A stretch of DNA of 64,000 nt, taken from Bog-113 sp963752695. GTDB lineage: Bacteria > Acidobacteriota > Terriglobia > Bryobacterales > Bryobacteraceae. The notes under the pieces were generated by a model. It saw nothing but the letters and a program-made list of their open reading frames with translations, ran no database searches and was not told the DNA's origin. Both the position numbers and the translations under genes were made by a program. Positions 55,760-64,000 of the stretch are shown one piece after another (position 1 is the first letter of the stretch; each line of letters starts with the position of its first letter). Location of the stretch: assembly GCA_963752695.1 (NCBI GenBank), contig CAVVZB010000001.1:1178001-1242000 (forward strand), read 5' to 3'.

Positions 55760-56125
55760 CTATTTGTCGGATTTATTGGAAGAAGAGTTGGAAGTGGTGG
55801 TGGCTGGAGTCTGTGTCGACGATGTAGATGGCGTGGAGGGTGTCGATTCCGCGGCCGGGGTGGAAGTACCGCTATCGGACTTTGAGTCGCTCTTGGATTC
55901 CGATTTGGACGATGAACTCGCGCCCTCGTTCTTGGCGCCATTTCCCTTCGCGTAATCGGTCACATACCAGCCCGTGCCTTTGAAGCTAAATGCCGGTGCC
56001 GAGATCAGGCGCTCCACCGGACCCGACCCACACTCTTCATGCACGGCAACCGGCGCGTCGGAAAACTTCTGAAGAACTTCGAAGCGCTTTCCGCAATGCG
56101 CACAGCGGTATTCGTACATTGGCAT
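55760..56125 (-). CDS. FmdB-type zinc ribbon protein with Ser/Thr-rich tail
   Basis: 121 residues. The N-terminal 45 residues are an FmdB/CxxC_CxxC_SSSS zinc ribbon: MPMYEYRCAHCGKRFEV with C8 and C11, then HEECGSGPVERLISAPAFSF with H29 and C32 where the usual second Cys pair starts. A His therefore seems to replace the third Cys ligand. A 60-residue Ser/Thr/Pro/Lys low-complexity tail follows. Proteins of this type are small regulators of unclear role. The genes on both sides are unrelated. Confidence 0.88.
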   Translation of the reverse strand: MPMYEYRCAHCGKRFEVLQKFSDAPVAVHEECGSGPVERLISAPAFSFKGTGWYVTDYAKGNGAKNEGASSSSKSESKSDSKSDSGTSTPAAESTPSTPSTSSTQTPATTTSNSSSNKSDK

Positions 56126-56205
56126 TCTTCTACGAGTTTACCAACTGCAAACAAAAAGGGCAGACCGGAAGGCCTGCCCTGGGGGTCCTGGAACCGAGAT
56201 CGTTC

Positions 56206-57471
56206 CTAGCGTTTGCGGTGCGCCGGTGCGTGATGGGCCGGAGCAGCCTTCTCGGCCGCGATTCCCGTGATGTGCGATTCGGCGGCGTCGAAAGTGATCA
56301 GGAACGGGTCCTTGGTAAAGGCCGTCGCATAACCCTCGATCGTGACCGCCTGCCCGGCTTCCAGCTTCGCGTGAAGCGGGTGCTCATACTTGATCACTGC
56401 GTCACCCTGCGGATCGTCGATTGCGATTTTAACCTCGGTGGGGGCGGTATCCGGCGTCCAAGAAACGACCTTGGCGTTGAACTTCTTGGGAATCAAAGCG
56501 CCCTTCATACTCTTGTTGAAGTAATCGTCGCCGTCGGCTGCCGTGAGCGTGGCCTTCAAGTCACGCCAGAGTTTGATATCGGGGTGCGCCGCCAGATACT
56601 GCTCTTCACCGCCGATCTTCTCCTTCTCGATCTCCACAACGCTCTTGATGGCGAAGCCTGCCGGCGGCATTGCGCTAGCCGCGGCTGCGTCTTTCAGATC
56701 CTGCAATCCCTTGGCGTCGTCCCCGTGGTATCCGGCGTACGCGCGGGCCAGATAGTCTGATGCTGTCTTCTTTCCGTCGGGCGATAGCGCAGCCGGACCG
56801 CTAATCGACACGGCGCGGGCAAACTGGTAGAGGGCCTCGGGCGTGCGCGCCACGCTATGTTGCGAAGCGATTGCCGTGCCCAGCCAATAGGCCACTTGCG
56901 CGTTCTGGTCATTTAGGGCTACGTATTTCTTGAACTCGCCCTCCGCGCCCGGAAAGTCCTTACTCTGCAGCGCGACCCATCCCAGAGTCATGTGAGCTTG
57001 TTGCTCCACCTGAGCCCGCGCCGATTTCCAATCCGCGTCGGAGACGTTGGCGGGTTTGGCGTCCGCCGCGAAGGCCTTATCCAGGTTGTCGAGCATGCTT
57101 TGAGCAGCCGCTTTGCCTTGGTTTAAGCTGTCGGGCGTCGGTGTTCCCTGCATCGTCTTGCCAGAGATCTGACTCCACGCGTTGATAAAGGCCAGAAGGC
57201 GCTGAGCTTTGAAATCGGAGTCGGGGTATTTATCCTGCCAGGCTTGCAATAGAACTAATTTCTTGGCCGGGTCGGTTTCCTTAGACGCCGCCGTAAGCGC
57301 GTCGTATTCACCCTGGTCCTTGACTTTGGGTCCCGCCGGCGCTGCAGCCGCTGGAGCACCCGCCGCTGGAGCACCTGCCGCTGGAGCTGCGTCCTGCGCA
57401 AGTACCGCTGGCGCGCTCAGTACCATCGCCAGTGATGCCCCGGCTAACGCTTTTATCAATCGATCGAACAC
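56206..57471 (-). CDS. Exported helical-repeat protein, function unknown
   Basis: 421 residues from GTG 57471 with GGGGGAAG upstream. Signal peptide (ALAGASLAMVLSAPAVLAQ), a tandem AGAPA linker, then TPR-like helices (AHMTLGWVALQSKDFPGAEG, EFKKYVALNDQNAQVAYWLG) and a C-terminal beta domain (EVKIAIDDPQGDAVIKYEHP) ending in a His/Lys-rich tail AEKAAPAHHAPAHRKR. Many acidobacterial genomes have such a protein (recollection). Role unknown. Confidence 0.75.
   Translation of the reverse strand: MFDRLIKALAGASLAMVLSAPAVLAQDAAPAAGAPAAGAPAAAAPAGPKVKDQGEYDALTAASKETDPAKKLVLLQAWQDKYPDSDFKAQRLLAFINAWSQISGKTMQGTPTPDSLNQGKAAAQSMLDNLDKAFAADAKPANVSDADWKSARAQVEQQAHMTLGWVALQSKDFPGAEGEFKKYVALNDQNAQVAYWLGTAIASQHSVARTPEALYQFARAVSISGPAALSPDGKKTASDYLARAYAGYHGDDAKGLQDLKDAAAASAMPPAGFAIKSVVEIEKEKIGGEEQYLAAHPDIKLWRDLKATLTAADGDDYFNKSMKGALIPKKFNAKVVSWTPDTAPTEVKIAIDDPQGDAVIKYEHPLHAKLEAGQAVTIEGYATAFTKDPFLITFDAAESHITGIAAEKAAPAHHAPAHRKR
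57347..57390. repeat. 15-bp tandem repeat coding AGAPA
   Basis: GCCGCTGGAGCACCC is repeated 2.9 times (57347-57361, 57362-57376, 57377-57390), giving the Ala/Gly/Pro linker after the signal peptide of the protein encoded on the minus strand. Repeat number may vary between strains. Confidence 0.75.
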
Positions 57472-57672
57472 TTGGTGCTTCCCCCTCTTCTTTCTGATCC
57501 GTGAATGAAACGCTGGATTTTACCTTGAGTGTTGCAGGGGCCCGAAGACCCGCTCGATTCCGTGCTCCTCAATAATAAATCGCGGTGAGGATACTTGCGG
57601 AAGTATACCGAACGCTTCGGGGTGCTGCAACACAAGAGACGCCGAGCGCGCTCACTCGGTTCCCCGGCGGCT

Positions 57673-59127
57673 ATGTTAGACTTCGCCATCTTCATGCCTT
57701 TTCTCGATTGGGGAGTCATCCTGGTCTACCTTCTCGGGGTGACGTTCTTCGGGGCCCGCTTTCGGACTGGCCAAACGGGTTTGAAGCAATACTTCCTTGG
57801 CGGCCAAACCGCGCCGTGGTGGGCCATTGCGCTTTCCATCGTCTCCGCTGAAACCAGCACGCTCACCATCGTGGGCACGCCGGCTTTGAGCTTCAATGGG
57901 AACTTCGCGTTCCTGCAGGTTGTATTCGGATACCTGCTGGCCCGCGTTGTGATCTCGTTCTTGTTTCTGCCCGCCTATTTTCGCGGACAGATGTTCACCG
58001 CCTACCAGCTGATGCAAAGACGTTTTGGAGAGCGCGTGCGGCGGCTTACGGCCGTCATCTTTCTGTTTACGCGGGCGATGGCCGAAGGCGTCCGGGTCTT
58101 TGCCATCTCAATTGTGATCTCGATTATTCTCGGCACGGGCGATATCGTATCCATCGTGTTGATTGTGGCGCTCACCCTCTTCTACACATTCGAAGGCGGC
58201 ATGACCGCCGTGATCTGGACCGATGTTCTCCAAATGGGCATGTACGTGGCCGGCGCAGTGGCGAGCTTCTTCGTTATCCTGCACCAGATACCCGGCGGGT
58301 GGCCGCACGTGGCCGCCCTGGCGGTTCCCGCGGCCAAGTTTCAAATCTTTGATTTCCGGACGGCGGGCAACATTCCCTATACTTTTTGGGCCGGTGTCCT
58401 GGGAGGTTGTTTTCTCACGACCGCCAGCCATGGGACTGACCAGCTAATCGTGCAGCGCCTGTTGAGCGCGCGTTCCCAATCCGACGCCCGCAAGGCATTG
58501 TTTGCAAGCTGGTTCGTGGTCCTGTTTCAGTTCACGCTTTTTCTGCTGATCGGCGTCCTGCTGTGGACGCTGTACCGAGACACTGGCGCGACCGCTCCCA
58601 AGCCGCTCGATCGTTTGTACCCGCTTTTTGTCTGGCAGCATATGCCGCCCGGCGTGCGCGGGCTGATTATGGCTGCGATCCTGGCCGCGGCGATGGCTAA
58701 CTTGAGCGCCGCCTTAAATTCGCTGGCTTCCACTACCGTGGTAGACCTTTATCGCGCCGTCGCGGGTGAACTGGGTGAGCGCCGCCAGATGCGTTTGGCC
58801 CATGCCGCGACCGTCGTCTGGGCCCTGGTGTTAGTGGCGATCGGCCTGGTTGCGCAATCTTGGGGGACCGTCTTGGAGTCGGGTCTATCGATTGCGTCGG
58901 TAACGCTGGGCCTGCTCCTCGGAGTGTTCCTATTGGGCGTTTTGACCAGGCACGTCGGGGAGCGCGGCGCGTTCGCCGGCGTGACTCTGGGTCTCGCCAC
59001 CATGGTTTGGGTTCGTTTTGCAACTCACATCGCGTTTACCTGGTGGGTATTGATCGGCAGTGCAGCCACGTTTGCGAGCGGCCTGCTGGCTTCGGCGATC
59101 TTGGATAGAAGGAGCGAACCTTTGTGA
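57673..59127 (+). CDS. Sodium:solute symporter (SSS family)
   Basis: 484 residues from ATG 57673 (MLDFAIFMPFLDWGVILVYL); a TTG-initiated 26-residue basic extension from 57595 is possible but unlike the family. About 13 transmembrane helices with SSS features: QYFLGGQTAPWWAIALSIVS-type start of helix 2, SAETSTLTIVGTPAL, and a later TTASHGTDQLIVQRLLSARS. Probably takes up a sugar, inositol or similar solute with sodium. The stop overlaps the next gene's GTG, coupling them. Confidence 0.9.
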   Translation: MLDFAIFMPFLDWGVILVYLLGVTFFGARFRTGQTGLKQYFLGGQTAPWWAIALSIVSAETSTLTIVGTPALSFNGNFAFLQVVFGYLLARVVISFLFLPAYFRGQMFTAYQLMQRRFGERVRRLTAVIFLFTRAMAEGVRVFAISIVISIILGTGDIVSIVLIVALTLFYTFEGGMTAVIWTDVLQMGMYVAGAVASFFVILHQIPGGWPHVAALAVPAAKFQIFDFRTAGNIPYTFWAGVLGGCFLTTASHGTDQLIVQRLLSARSQSDARKALFASWFVVLFQFTLFLLIGVLLWTLYRDTGATAPKPLDRLYPLFVWQHMPPGVRGLIMAAILAAAMANLSAALNSLASTTVVDLYRAVAGELGERRQMRLAHAATVVWALVLVAIGLVAQSWGTVLESGLSIASVTLGLLLGVFLLGVLTRHVGERGAFAGVTLGLATMVWVRFATHIAFTWWVLIGSAATFASGLLASAILDRRSEPL

Positions 59128-60488
59128 CGGAACTCAAACGCGATCTGGGATTGTGGGCGGCGGTCGCCATTGTCATCGGAACCGTCATCGGAAGCGGGCT
59201 CTTTCGCGTGCCGCAAACGATGGTTCAGAACGTGGGTACGGCTGGTTGGGTGATGGCCGTATTCGTCGTGGGCGGTTTACTATCTCTTGCCGGAGCACTC
59301 AGTTACGCGGAATTAGCCGCGGCCATGCCCGGAGCAGGCGGCGAATATGTTTATTTAACCGAAGCTTACGGGCCTGTTTGGGGATTCCTCTATGGCTGGA
59401 CACAAATGTGGGTCGCTAAAAGCGGATCCATCGCTACGCTGGCCACGGCTTTTTTCGAATATCTAGCGAATTTCCGGCCCGAGATGGAGCACGTCTTCTA
59501 TTCGGTGCCCCTGCCGATCGGTGAACGGGGTGGCCCGCTGCCGCTGAAGTACGGCCAATTGCTCGCCATGGCGCTCATCTTGTTTCTGGCATTCATCAAC
59601 TACTTCGGCGCCAAATTCGGCGGAAATGTTCAAGTGGCGATGACGGCGCTTAAAGTCGCTGCGATTGCGGCGATTATTCTGGCGGGCCTTCTGTACCGGA
59701 CCACCATGCCTATCACCGCGCAAGCTCCGCTGATTCGAATAACCGCCGCAGGCTTTTTCGCCGCCCTCGTTGCCGCGCTTTGGGCCTATGACGGGTGGAA
59801 CAACGTGAGCATGGTGGCGAGCGAAGTAAAAAATCCGCGGCGCAACCTGCCGCTTGCCCTTATTGGTGGAACGCTCCTGGTAATGGCCCTCTATCTATTT
59901 GCCAATACCGCCTATTTCCACGTCTTGAGCGCCGGCGAAGTGGGCGCCAACAAACGCGTGGCCGCCGCCATGATGGCCCGGGTCGTTGGACCGTGGGGCG
60001 CCAGCGCCGTCTCTGCCGCTGTCATGATCTCTATCTTCGCGGCCTTGAACGGATCCATCTTGTCCGGTGCGCGCGTTCCGTATGCCATGGCGAAAGACGG
60101 ACTGTTCTTCCGCTCTTTCGCGCGTGTACACCCCCGATTCGCCACTCCCTCGGTTTCCATTCTGGGGTTGACCTTATGGAGCGCTGTGTTGGTGTTTTCC
60201 GGCCGCTACGACCAGCTCTATAACTACGTGATCTTCGCGAGCTGGCTGCTTTACGGGATGACCACCGCGGCGGTCGTGGTGCTTCGCTTTAAACGACCGG
60301 AAATGGAACGGCCTTATCGCACTTTAGGCTATCCGGTCGTACCTATTCTTTTTGTAGCCGCGTCCTTATTGCTGGAAGCGTTCACGCTGCGCAACTCACC
60401 GCGTGAAGCAATCGCCGGGATAGTGTTGATTCTCGCGGGATTGCCATTCTATTTTTACTGGAAAGCGCGAAAACGGGTGGTATTCTAA
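59124..60488 (+). CDS. Amino acid permease (APC family)
   Basis: 454 residues from a GTG overlapping the SSS stop by 4 bases. Twelve helices of the APC fold, with the unwound first-helix motif GTVIGSGLFRVPQTM, AMPGAGGEYVYLTEAYGPVW, and ALWAYDGWNNVSMVASEVKN. This pattern is that of LAT-like amino-acid antiporters and related transporters. The substrate cannot be assigned. Confidence 0.9.
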   Translation: MTELKRDLGLWAAVAIVIGTVIGSGLFRVPQTMVQNVGTAGWVMAVFVVGGLLSLAGALSYAELAAAMPGAGGEYVYLTEAYGPVWGFLYGWTQMWVAKSGSIATLATAFFEYLANFRPEMEHVFYSVPLPIGERGGPLPLKYGQLLAMALILFLAFINYFGAKFGGNVQVAMTALKVAAIAAIILAGLLYRTTMPITAQAPLIRITAAGFFAALVAALWAYDGWNNVSMVASEVKNPRRNLPLALIGGTLLVMALYLFANTAYFHVLSAGEVGANKRVAAAMMARVVGPWGASAVSAAVMISIFAALNGSILSGARVPYAMAKDGLFFRSFARVHPRFATPSVSILGLTLWSAVLVFSGRYDQLYNYVIFASWLLYGMTTAAVVVLRFKRPEMERPYRTLGYPVVPILFVAASLLLEAFTLRNSPREAIAGIVLILAGLPFYFYWKARKRVVF

Positions 60489-60581
60489 AGCTGGCCGGGT
60501 CCGGTGCCTGGAGCAAGCGGAATATTTGGCAACGGGAAACTCCCAGCCGTGCTATCTCCCGAAATAGTACCGATTCACATA

Positions 60582-60607
60582 TTTTTGTTCTGAAATCAGA
60601 ACAAAAA
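60582..60607. promoter_or_regulatory. Perfect 12-bp-arm palindrome
   Basis: TTTTTGTTCTGA (60582-60593), AA, TCAGAACAAAAA (60596-60607). A related imperfect dyad, GTTCTGCTTCCGGAACAGAA, lies at 60669-60688. Both share GTTCTG and its complement. They stand between the permease gene and the AT-hook-like gene and look like protein-binding operators; the first could also act as a terminator for the permease transcript. Confidence 0.55.
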
Positions 60608-60720
60608 GCTTGCAACCCCCGCAATATTCCTGTAAAAACAACCTAGCGAATGTTTTTGAGAGATATTTCCGTTCTGCTTCCGGAACAGAAGCGCTCTCAC
60701 CGCGCCAATTAAGAGGACTT

Positions 60721-60921
60721 ATGGACGTCACGAAGATTCTTACAGAGCTAAAACAGGAACGGGAACATTTGGAAGAGGCGATTCAAAGCCTCGAGCGCTT
60801 AGCCCGAGGTCGCGGGAAACGTCGCGGACGGCCGCCAGCTTGGCTGGCGGTAGAAAAGCGGCGGGGTCGTCCGCCCGGGAGCAAGAATAAAGTCGCTCCC
60901 AAAACAATGGCGGCAAGTTAA
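60721..60921 (+). CDS. Small AT-hook-like DNA-binding protein
   Basis: 66 residues from ATG 60721 preceded by AAGAGGA five bases upstream; a longer frame to 60610 has no ribosome site. An N-terminal coiled coil (KILTELKQEREHLEEAIQSL) is followed by two GRPP cores (GKRRGRPPAWL and KRRGRPPGSKN), the minor-groove AT-hook signature, and a basic tail. A nucleoid-associated or gene-regulatory role is likely. Paired palindromes upstream suggest regulation, perhaps by itself. Confidence 0.75.
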   Translation: MDVTKILTELKQEREHLEEAIQSLERLARGRGKRRGRPPAWLAVEKRRGRPPGSKNKVAPKTMAAS

Positions 60922-60967
60922 TTAAACTGAATTGCGTGGCGGGGCCGAGTTTTCGGCCCTAAAAAGT

Positions 60968-63280
60968 CTACTCGTAGAGTAGATATTTCTGACGGATTGC
61001 CAGGAACGCTTCCAGCCGGGCTTGTTCCGGCGCTAAGATTTCTTCCGGGGTCCGGCCTTCCTGGAAAGCTTGCACCGCAGCGCTGGAACCAATCAGCCGC
61101 TGGTTTGCCTGAAACGATATGCGGCCGGGAAACAGCTTCTGCAGTCCGCAAGCGATCTCAACTCCCAATCTTCCCGAGTCCAACACATCCCTGTTCTCAA
61201 TCGAGAATCGAATTCCCGCGATGGAAATCCTGGCATAATGATTCCCCTCTGGGGTAAATCGCACTGGCTCGGAACGCACGCCTGCAAGCGGCCTAGCGTT
61301 TAAATAGCTCGCTAAGGCAGGTCCATCGATCCAGTCGGCCCCCATCCACTCGAAAGGCGTCGCCGTACCCCGGCCCACTGAATAATTCGTCGAATATTCC
61401 AGTATTCCTACAGCCGGATAAAGCAGCGCCGCATTCAGGCTTCGCATATTCGGCGATGGATTGATCCACGGCAGTCCCGTGCTATCGAACCAATCTTCGC
61501 GCCGCCATCCACTCACTGGCACCACCGTTAGATCGACGCCGATGCGCTTTTCGGTATTGAACATCCGCGCCAACTCACCCACGGTCATTCCATGACGAAC
61601 CGGCATCGGGAAATAGCCGACGAAGGAGGTGTTAGCCCGATCGAGTATCGGCCCTTCCACATGTTCTCCGGTAATCGGATTAGGACGGTCTAAAACTACG
61701 AACGCTTTATGTTGCTTAGCACATTCCTCCATGGCATACGCCATTGTGGTGACATAGGTGTAATAGCGCGTCCCCACGTCGGCAATGTCGAACACCACTG
61801 TGTCAACGTTCCGGAGCATTTCCGGTGTGGGCCGGTTATGTCCCTCTGAGAATAAGCTGAATACGTGAATGCCCGTCGCGCGGTCCACCGTCCCGGAAAC
61901 GTTAGGTTGATCCTCCAAGCCTAGGAAACCGTGCTCGGGAGATAAAATTGCCGTGATTTGAAGCCCCGCGGCCAGCATCAGATCCACATTTCGTTGGCCT
62001 TTCCGATTCACGCCAGTCTGATTCGTAAGCAGGGCGATTCGCTTTCCGGTCAAACTTTGAAAATGTTCTTCTTCCAGAACATCCAACCCGGTGCGCACCA
62101 CGCGCGTGGGATGCGAGTATCCGAATGCCGCCGCGACCGCCGTTGCTATGTTCCTGCGCAGTGGTGTGATGGCCTTGCCGATTACCGGGTGGATGGCGTT
62201 GCTCATCAGCACGACGTAGGTTTGCGATGCGGGGTCGATCCAGAGCGAAGTGCCGGTGAATCCTGTGTGTCCGTAGGACGTTCCAATCGGGAATAGCACG
62301 CCGCGCGGTCCGGAAAACGGCGAATCGACATCCCATCCGAGCCCTCGTACCGCTTTAAGCCCAGCCGGACTCTGGCCAGAGGTGAACAGTTCAATCGTGC
62401 TGGGGTTGAACAAACGCGTCGGGTGTTCATCGCCCGCTGAGGGATTCACGCCTTTGTTCAACATCATCTGGCAAAACAGCGCTAAATCGCCGGCGGTGGA
62501 GAACATACCGGCGTGTCCCGCTACGCCACCCATGAAACGCGCGGTAGGGTCGTCGACCACGCCTCGCAAGATCTCGCCTGTTTTCAAGCGCTCGGTTGGT
62601 GCAATGCGCGGCACCAATACCGGCGAAGGTTGAAATTCGGTATTCACCATGCCGAGCGGCTGGAAAATCTGAGTGCGGGCGAATTCGGCGAGCGTTTGTC
62701 CGCTCACTCGGTGCACAATTTCGCCCATCAGAATGAAATTGATGTCACTATAAACGAACTTGGCCTCGCGAGGCCCGGCGGGCACATCGATCAGGGCTTT
62801 ATGAATACCGGTTTCGTACCCCGACCAGGCGGGCTCCAGGTCCAAGTCGGGACGCAGCCCGGAATAATGCGTCATCAGGTCGCGAATCGTAATCGCACTC
62901 TTACCATTTTGAAATTCAGGCAGGTAGGTAGTGACCTTCTCGTCAGGGCGGATTTTTCCCAGCTCGAATAGGCGCATCACGGAGGTTGTAGTCGCCACCA
63001 CTTTCGTGAGGGAAGCGCAATCGAAGATGGTGTCCAAGGTCATCGGTTCGGATGCCGGCACTAAAGCTCGATTGCCGTAAGCTTGGCTGTAAACGACGTG
63101 GCCCTGGTGGCCTACCACCAGTACCGCGCCGGGAATCTTATGCTCAGCGATTGCGGCGGCGATTAGCGTGTCCACCGTTTTGGCGCCCGAGAAATCGGGG
63201 GGTGCCGAATACAGGGAAGCCGTCGAGGCTAGAACGCTAATTCCAATCAATCGCGGTAGATAGCGCATGTGACGAATCAT
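60968..63280 (-). CDS. Fusion of class C beta-lactamase-like hydrolase and NamZ (DUF1343) exo-muramidase
   Basis: 770 residues with a signal peptide (RYLPRLIGISVLASTASLYS). Residues about 30-380 are a serine beta-lactamase/D-Ala-carboxypeptidase-like domain: catalytic S90 and K93 in FDCASLTKVV, Y in FVYSDINFILMGE, GHTGFTGTSLW late. Residues about 390-770 are DUF1343/NamZ: GKRIALLTNQTGVNRKGQRN, ILSPEHGFLG, VVFDIADVGTRYYTYVTTM and NPSPNMRSL. NamZ cleaves N-acetylmuramic acid from peptidoglycan ends. The fusion implies coupled peptide and glycan trimming of wall fragments, by inference. ATG 63268 is an alternative start. Confidence 0.92.
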   Translation of the reverse strand: MIRHMRYLPRLIGISVLASTASLYSAPPDFSGAKTVDTLIAAAIAEHKIPGAVLVVGHQGHVVYSQAYGNRALVPASEPMTLDTIFDCASLTKVVATTTSVMRLFELGKIRPDEKVTTYLPEFQNGKSAITIRDLMTHYSGLRPDLDLEPAWSGYETGIHKALIDVPAGPREAKFVYSDINFILMGEIVHRVSGQTLAEFARTQIFQPLGMVNTEFQPSPVLVPRIAPTERLKTGEILRGVVDDPTARFMGGVAGHAGMFSTAGDLALFCQMMLNKGVNPSAGDEHPTRLFNPSTIELFTSGQSPAGLKAVRGLGWDVDSPFSGPRGVLFPIGTSYGHTGFTGTSLWIDPASQTYVVLMSNAIHPVIGKAITPLRRNIATAVAAAFGYSHPTRVVRTGLDVLEEEHFQSLTGKRIALLTNQTGVNRKGQRNVDLMLAAGLQITAILSPEHGFLGLEDQPNVSGTVDRATGIHVFSLFSEGHNRPTPEMLRNVDTVVFDIADVGTRYYTYVTTMAYAMEECAKQHKAFVVLDRPNPITGEHVEGPILDRANTSFVGYFPMPVRHGMTVGELARMFNTEKRIGVDLTVVPVSGWRREDWFDSTGLPWINPSPNMRSLNAALLYPAVGILEYSTNYSVGRGTATPFEWMGADWIDGPALASYLNARPLAGVRSEPVRFTPEGNHYARISIAGIRFSIENRDVLDSGRLGVEIACGLQKLFPGRISFQANQRLIGSSAAVQAFQEGRTPEEILAPEQARLEAFLAIRQKYLLYE

Positions 63281-63431
63281 AACAACGCGCGGTTGTGAAG
63301 ATTGGCACTCGTTTTGCTAACACATCCGGGGTATTCCATGGAAAAAAGCACATTGAATGCTTTTAATCGCTAGTTACGCAACGATTTAGCTCGAGCGTGA
63401 GTCGATTGAGACGTGCGGAGGAGTTAGTGAG

Positions 63432-64000
63432 ATGAAAAGACTCAGTGGTTTGAACCTGTCATGCCTGTTAGTGCTGGGCATGGCTGCAACGGCAGTAGCG
63501 CAAGACCCCCCGTCTCGGGTGGCGAGGCTTTCTTATATGACCGGGCAGGTTTCGTTCGAGCCGGCCAGTGTCGATCAGTGGACGCAAGCCGCGCTGAACT
63601 ATCCCATGACGACGGGCGATAATCTGTACACGGATAATGGGTCGCGCGCCGTGCTGCGCATCGGGCGCAATGCGATCCGTTTAAATGCCGGTACGAATTT
63701 CCAGTTTGTGAACTTGAACGATCAGGTCGTCCAAGTCAGTATCAACTCGGGCTCCCTCAGCCTGCGAATTCGGCGCTTGTTCCCTGGCGAAGTATGGGAA
63801 GTCGATACTCCCGGCGGCGCGATAACTCTCGATCACGTGGGCGAGTTCCGCGTGGACGCGGATCCGAGCCAGAACGCCACCATGGTGACGTGCCGGAGCG
63901 GTCAAGCCGAAATGACGGCCAACAATCAAAGCTTCTCGGTGTACCCGCGGCAAACTGCCTATGTCGGTCCCGATGGATCGCCGGACATCCGGGATCAGAA
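63432..64000 (+). CDS. FecR-domain exported protein, 5' part
   Basis: Open from ATG 63432 (GGAGGAG nine bases upstream) to the window edge, at least 189 residues. Signal peptide LNLSCLLVLGMAATAVAQ, then a FecR-type beta fold: RVARLSYMTGQVSFEPAS, YPMTTGDNLYTDNGSRAVLR, INSGSLSLRIRRLFPGEVWE and TMVTCRSGQAEMT. In Acidobacteria such proteins often carry a long Pro/Gly/His-rich C-terminus, which cannot be seen here. Not a complete sigma-regulator system: no ECF sigma factor gene adjoins. Confidence 0.85.
   Translation, partial: MKRLSGLNLSCLLVLGMAATAVAQDPPSRVARLSYMTGQVSFEPASVDQWTQAALNYPMTTGDNLYTDNGSRAVLRIGRNAIRLNAGTNFQFVNLNDQVVQVSINSGSLSLRIRRLFPGEVWEVDTPGGAITLDHVGEFRVDADPSQNATMVTCRSGQAEMTANNQSFSVYPRQTAYVGPDGSPDIRDQ

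Noticed and set aside
57347..57390. Short tandem repeats considered as a CRISPR or satellite
   Set aside because: Units of 15 bases with no spacers, in frame and coding for an AGAPA linker.
60582..60607. Considered as a definite rho-independent terminator for the permease gene
   Set aside because: Loop of two bases and AT-rich outer pairs are more like an operator; kept as a regulatory palindrome with uncertain role.
63344..63364. AAAAGCA/TGCTTTT inverted repeat before the FecR-domain gene
   Set aside because: Short arms and only four T's; could be chance in an AT-rich promoter region.

Overview
This window is GC-rich bacterial chromosome that looks like Acidobacteriota, most likely a Solibacter/Bryobacter relative. 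The assignment is inferred from protein families only: an ADOP-type macrolide-exporter-like permease, an acidobacterial VWFA-related protein, PQQ-like beta-propeller secreted proteins, Tat-exported Gfo/Idh/MocA oxidoreductases, GH27 and GH3 enzymes, and a split ligase-associated DNA repair set. No rRNA, tRNA or CRISPR array was recognised.

Layout. 0-7.2 kb: 3' part of a PQQ/cytochrome c dehydrogenase coupled to a Tat-type oxidoreductase, then UppP, a GH27 alpha-galactosidase and a large zinc metalloprotease. 7.2-10.3 kb: Lhr-like helicase plus PdeM-type phosphoesterase, the first half of the ligase-associated DNA damage response set. 10.3-18.7 kb: pyruvate carboxylase, a DUF427 protein, and a row of membrane genes (CDP-alcohol phosphatidyltransferase, PH-like membrane protein, YdcF, ABC exporter) ending at an oxidoreductase. 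18.7-27 kb: parvulin lipoprotein, tiny membrane protein, TPR lipoprotein, VWA protein and an unrecognised 1131-residue exported protein. 27.3-29.9 kb: MBL-fold exonuclease and ATP-dependent DNA ligase, the second half of the repair set. 29.9-34.9 kb: membrane protein, small exported protein, PIG-L deacetylase homologue, AraC-type regulator, VOC protein and beta-carbonic anhydrase.

34.9-47.8 kb is accessory. Two related minus-strand beta-propeller genes (the first with a one-base frameshift in a homopolymer, the second with an apparent ATT start behind a hairpin-embedded Shine-Dalgarno) bracket about 7 kb of broken Rhs material. Rhs core scraps and toxin-like tips, one resembling Ntox44, alternate with small intact lipoprotein or membrane genes that look like immunity genes. 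A 45-bp direct repeat, a MobC-like gene and a truncated conjugation coupling protein lie inside. I read it as a decayed polymorphic-toxin and conjugative-element graveyard that may still express immunity genes.

47.8-64 kb returns to housekeeping and carbohydrate functions: transaldolase, a fusion of ADOP permease with GAF and SpoIIE-type phosphatase domains, enolase-superfamily sugar-acid dehydratase, GH3 glucosidase, FmdB zinc ribbon, an exported alpha-helical protein, SSS symporter overlapping an APC permease, a small AT-hook-like protein preceded by palindromes, a beta-lactamase/NamZ (DUF1343) fusion, and the start of a FecR-domain protein cut by the window end.

All family names come from reading motifs by eye; no database search was run.
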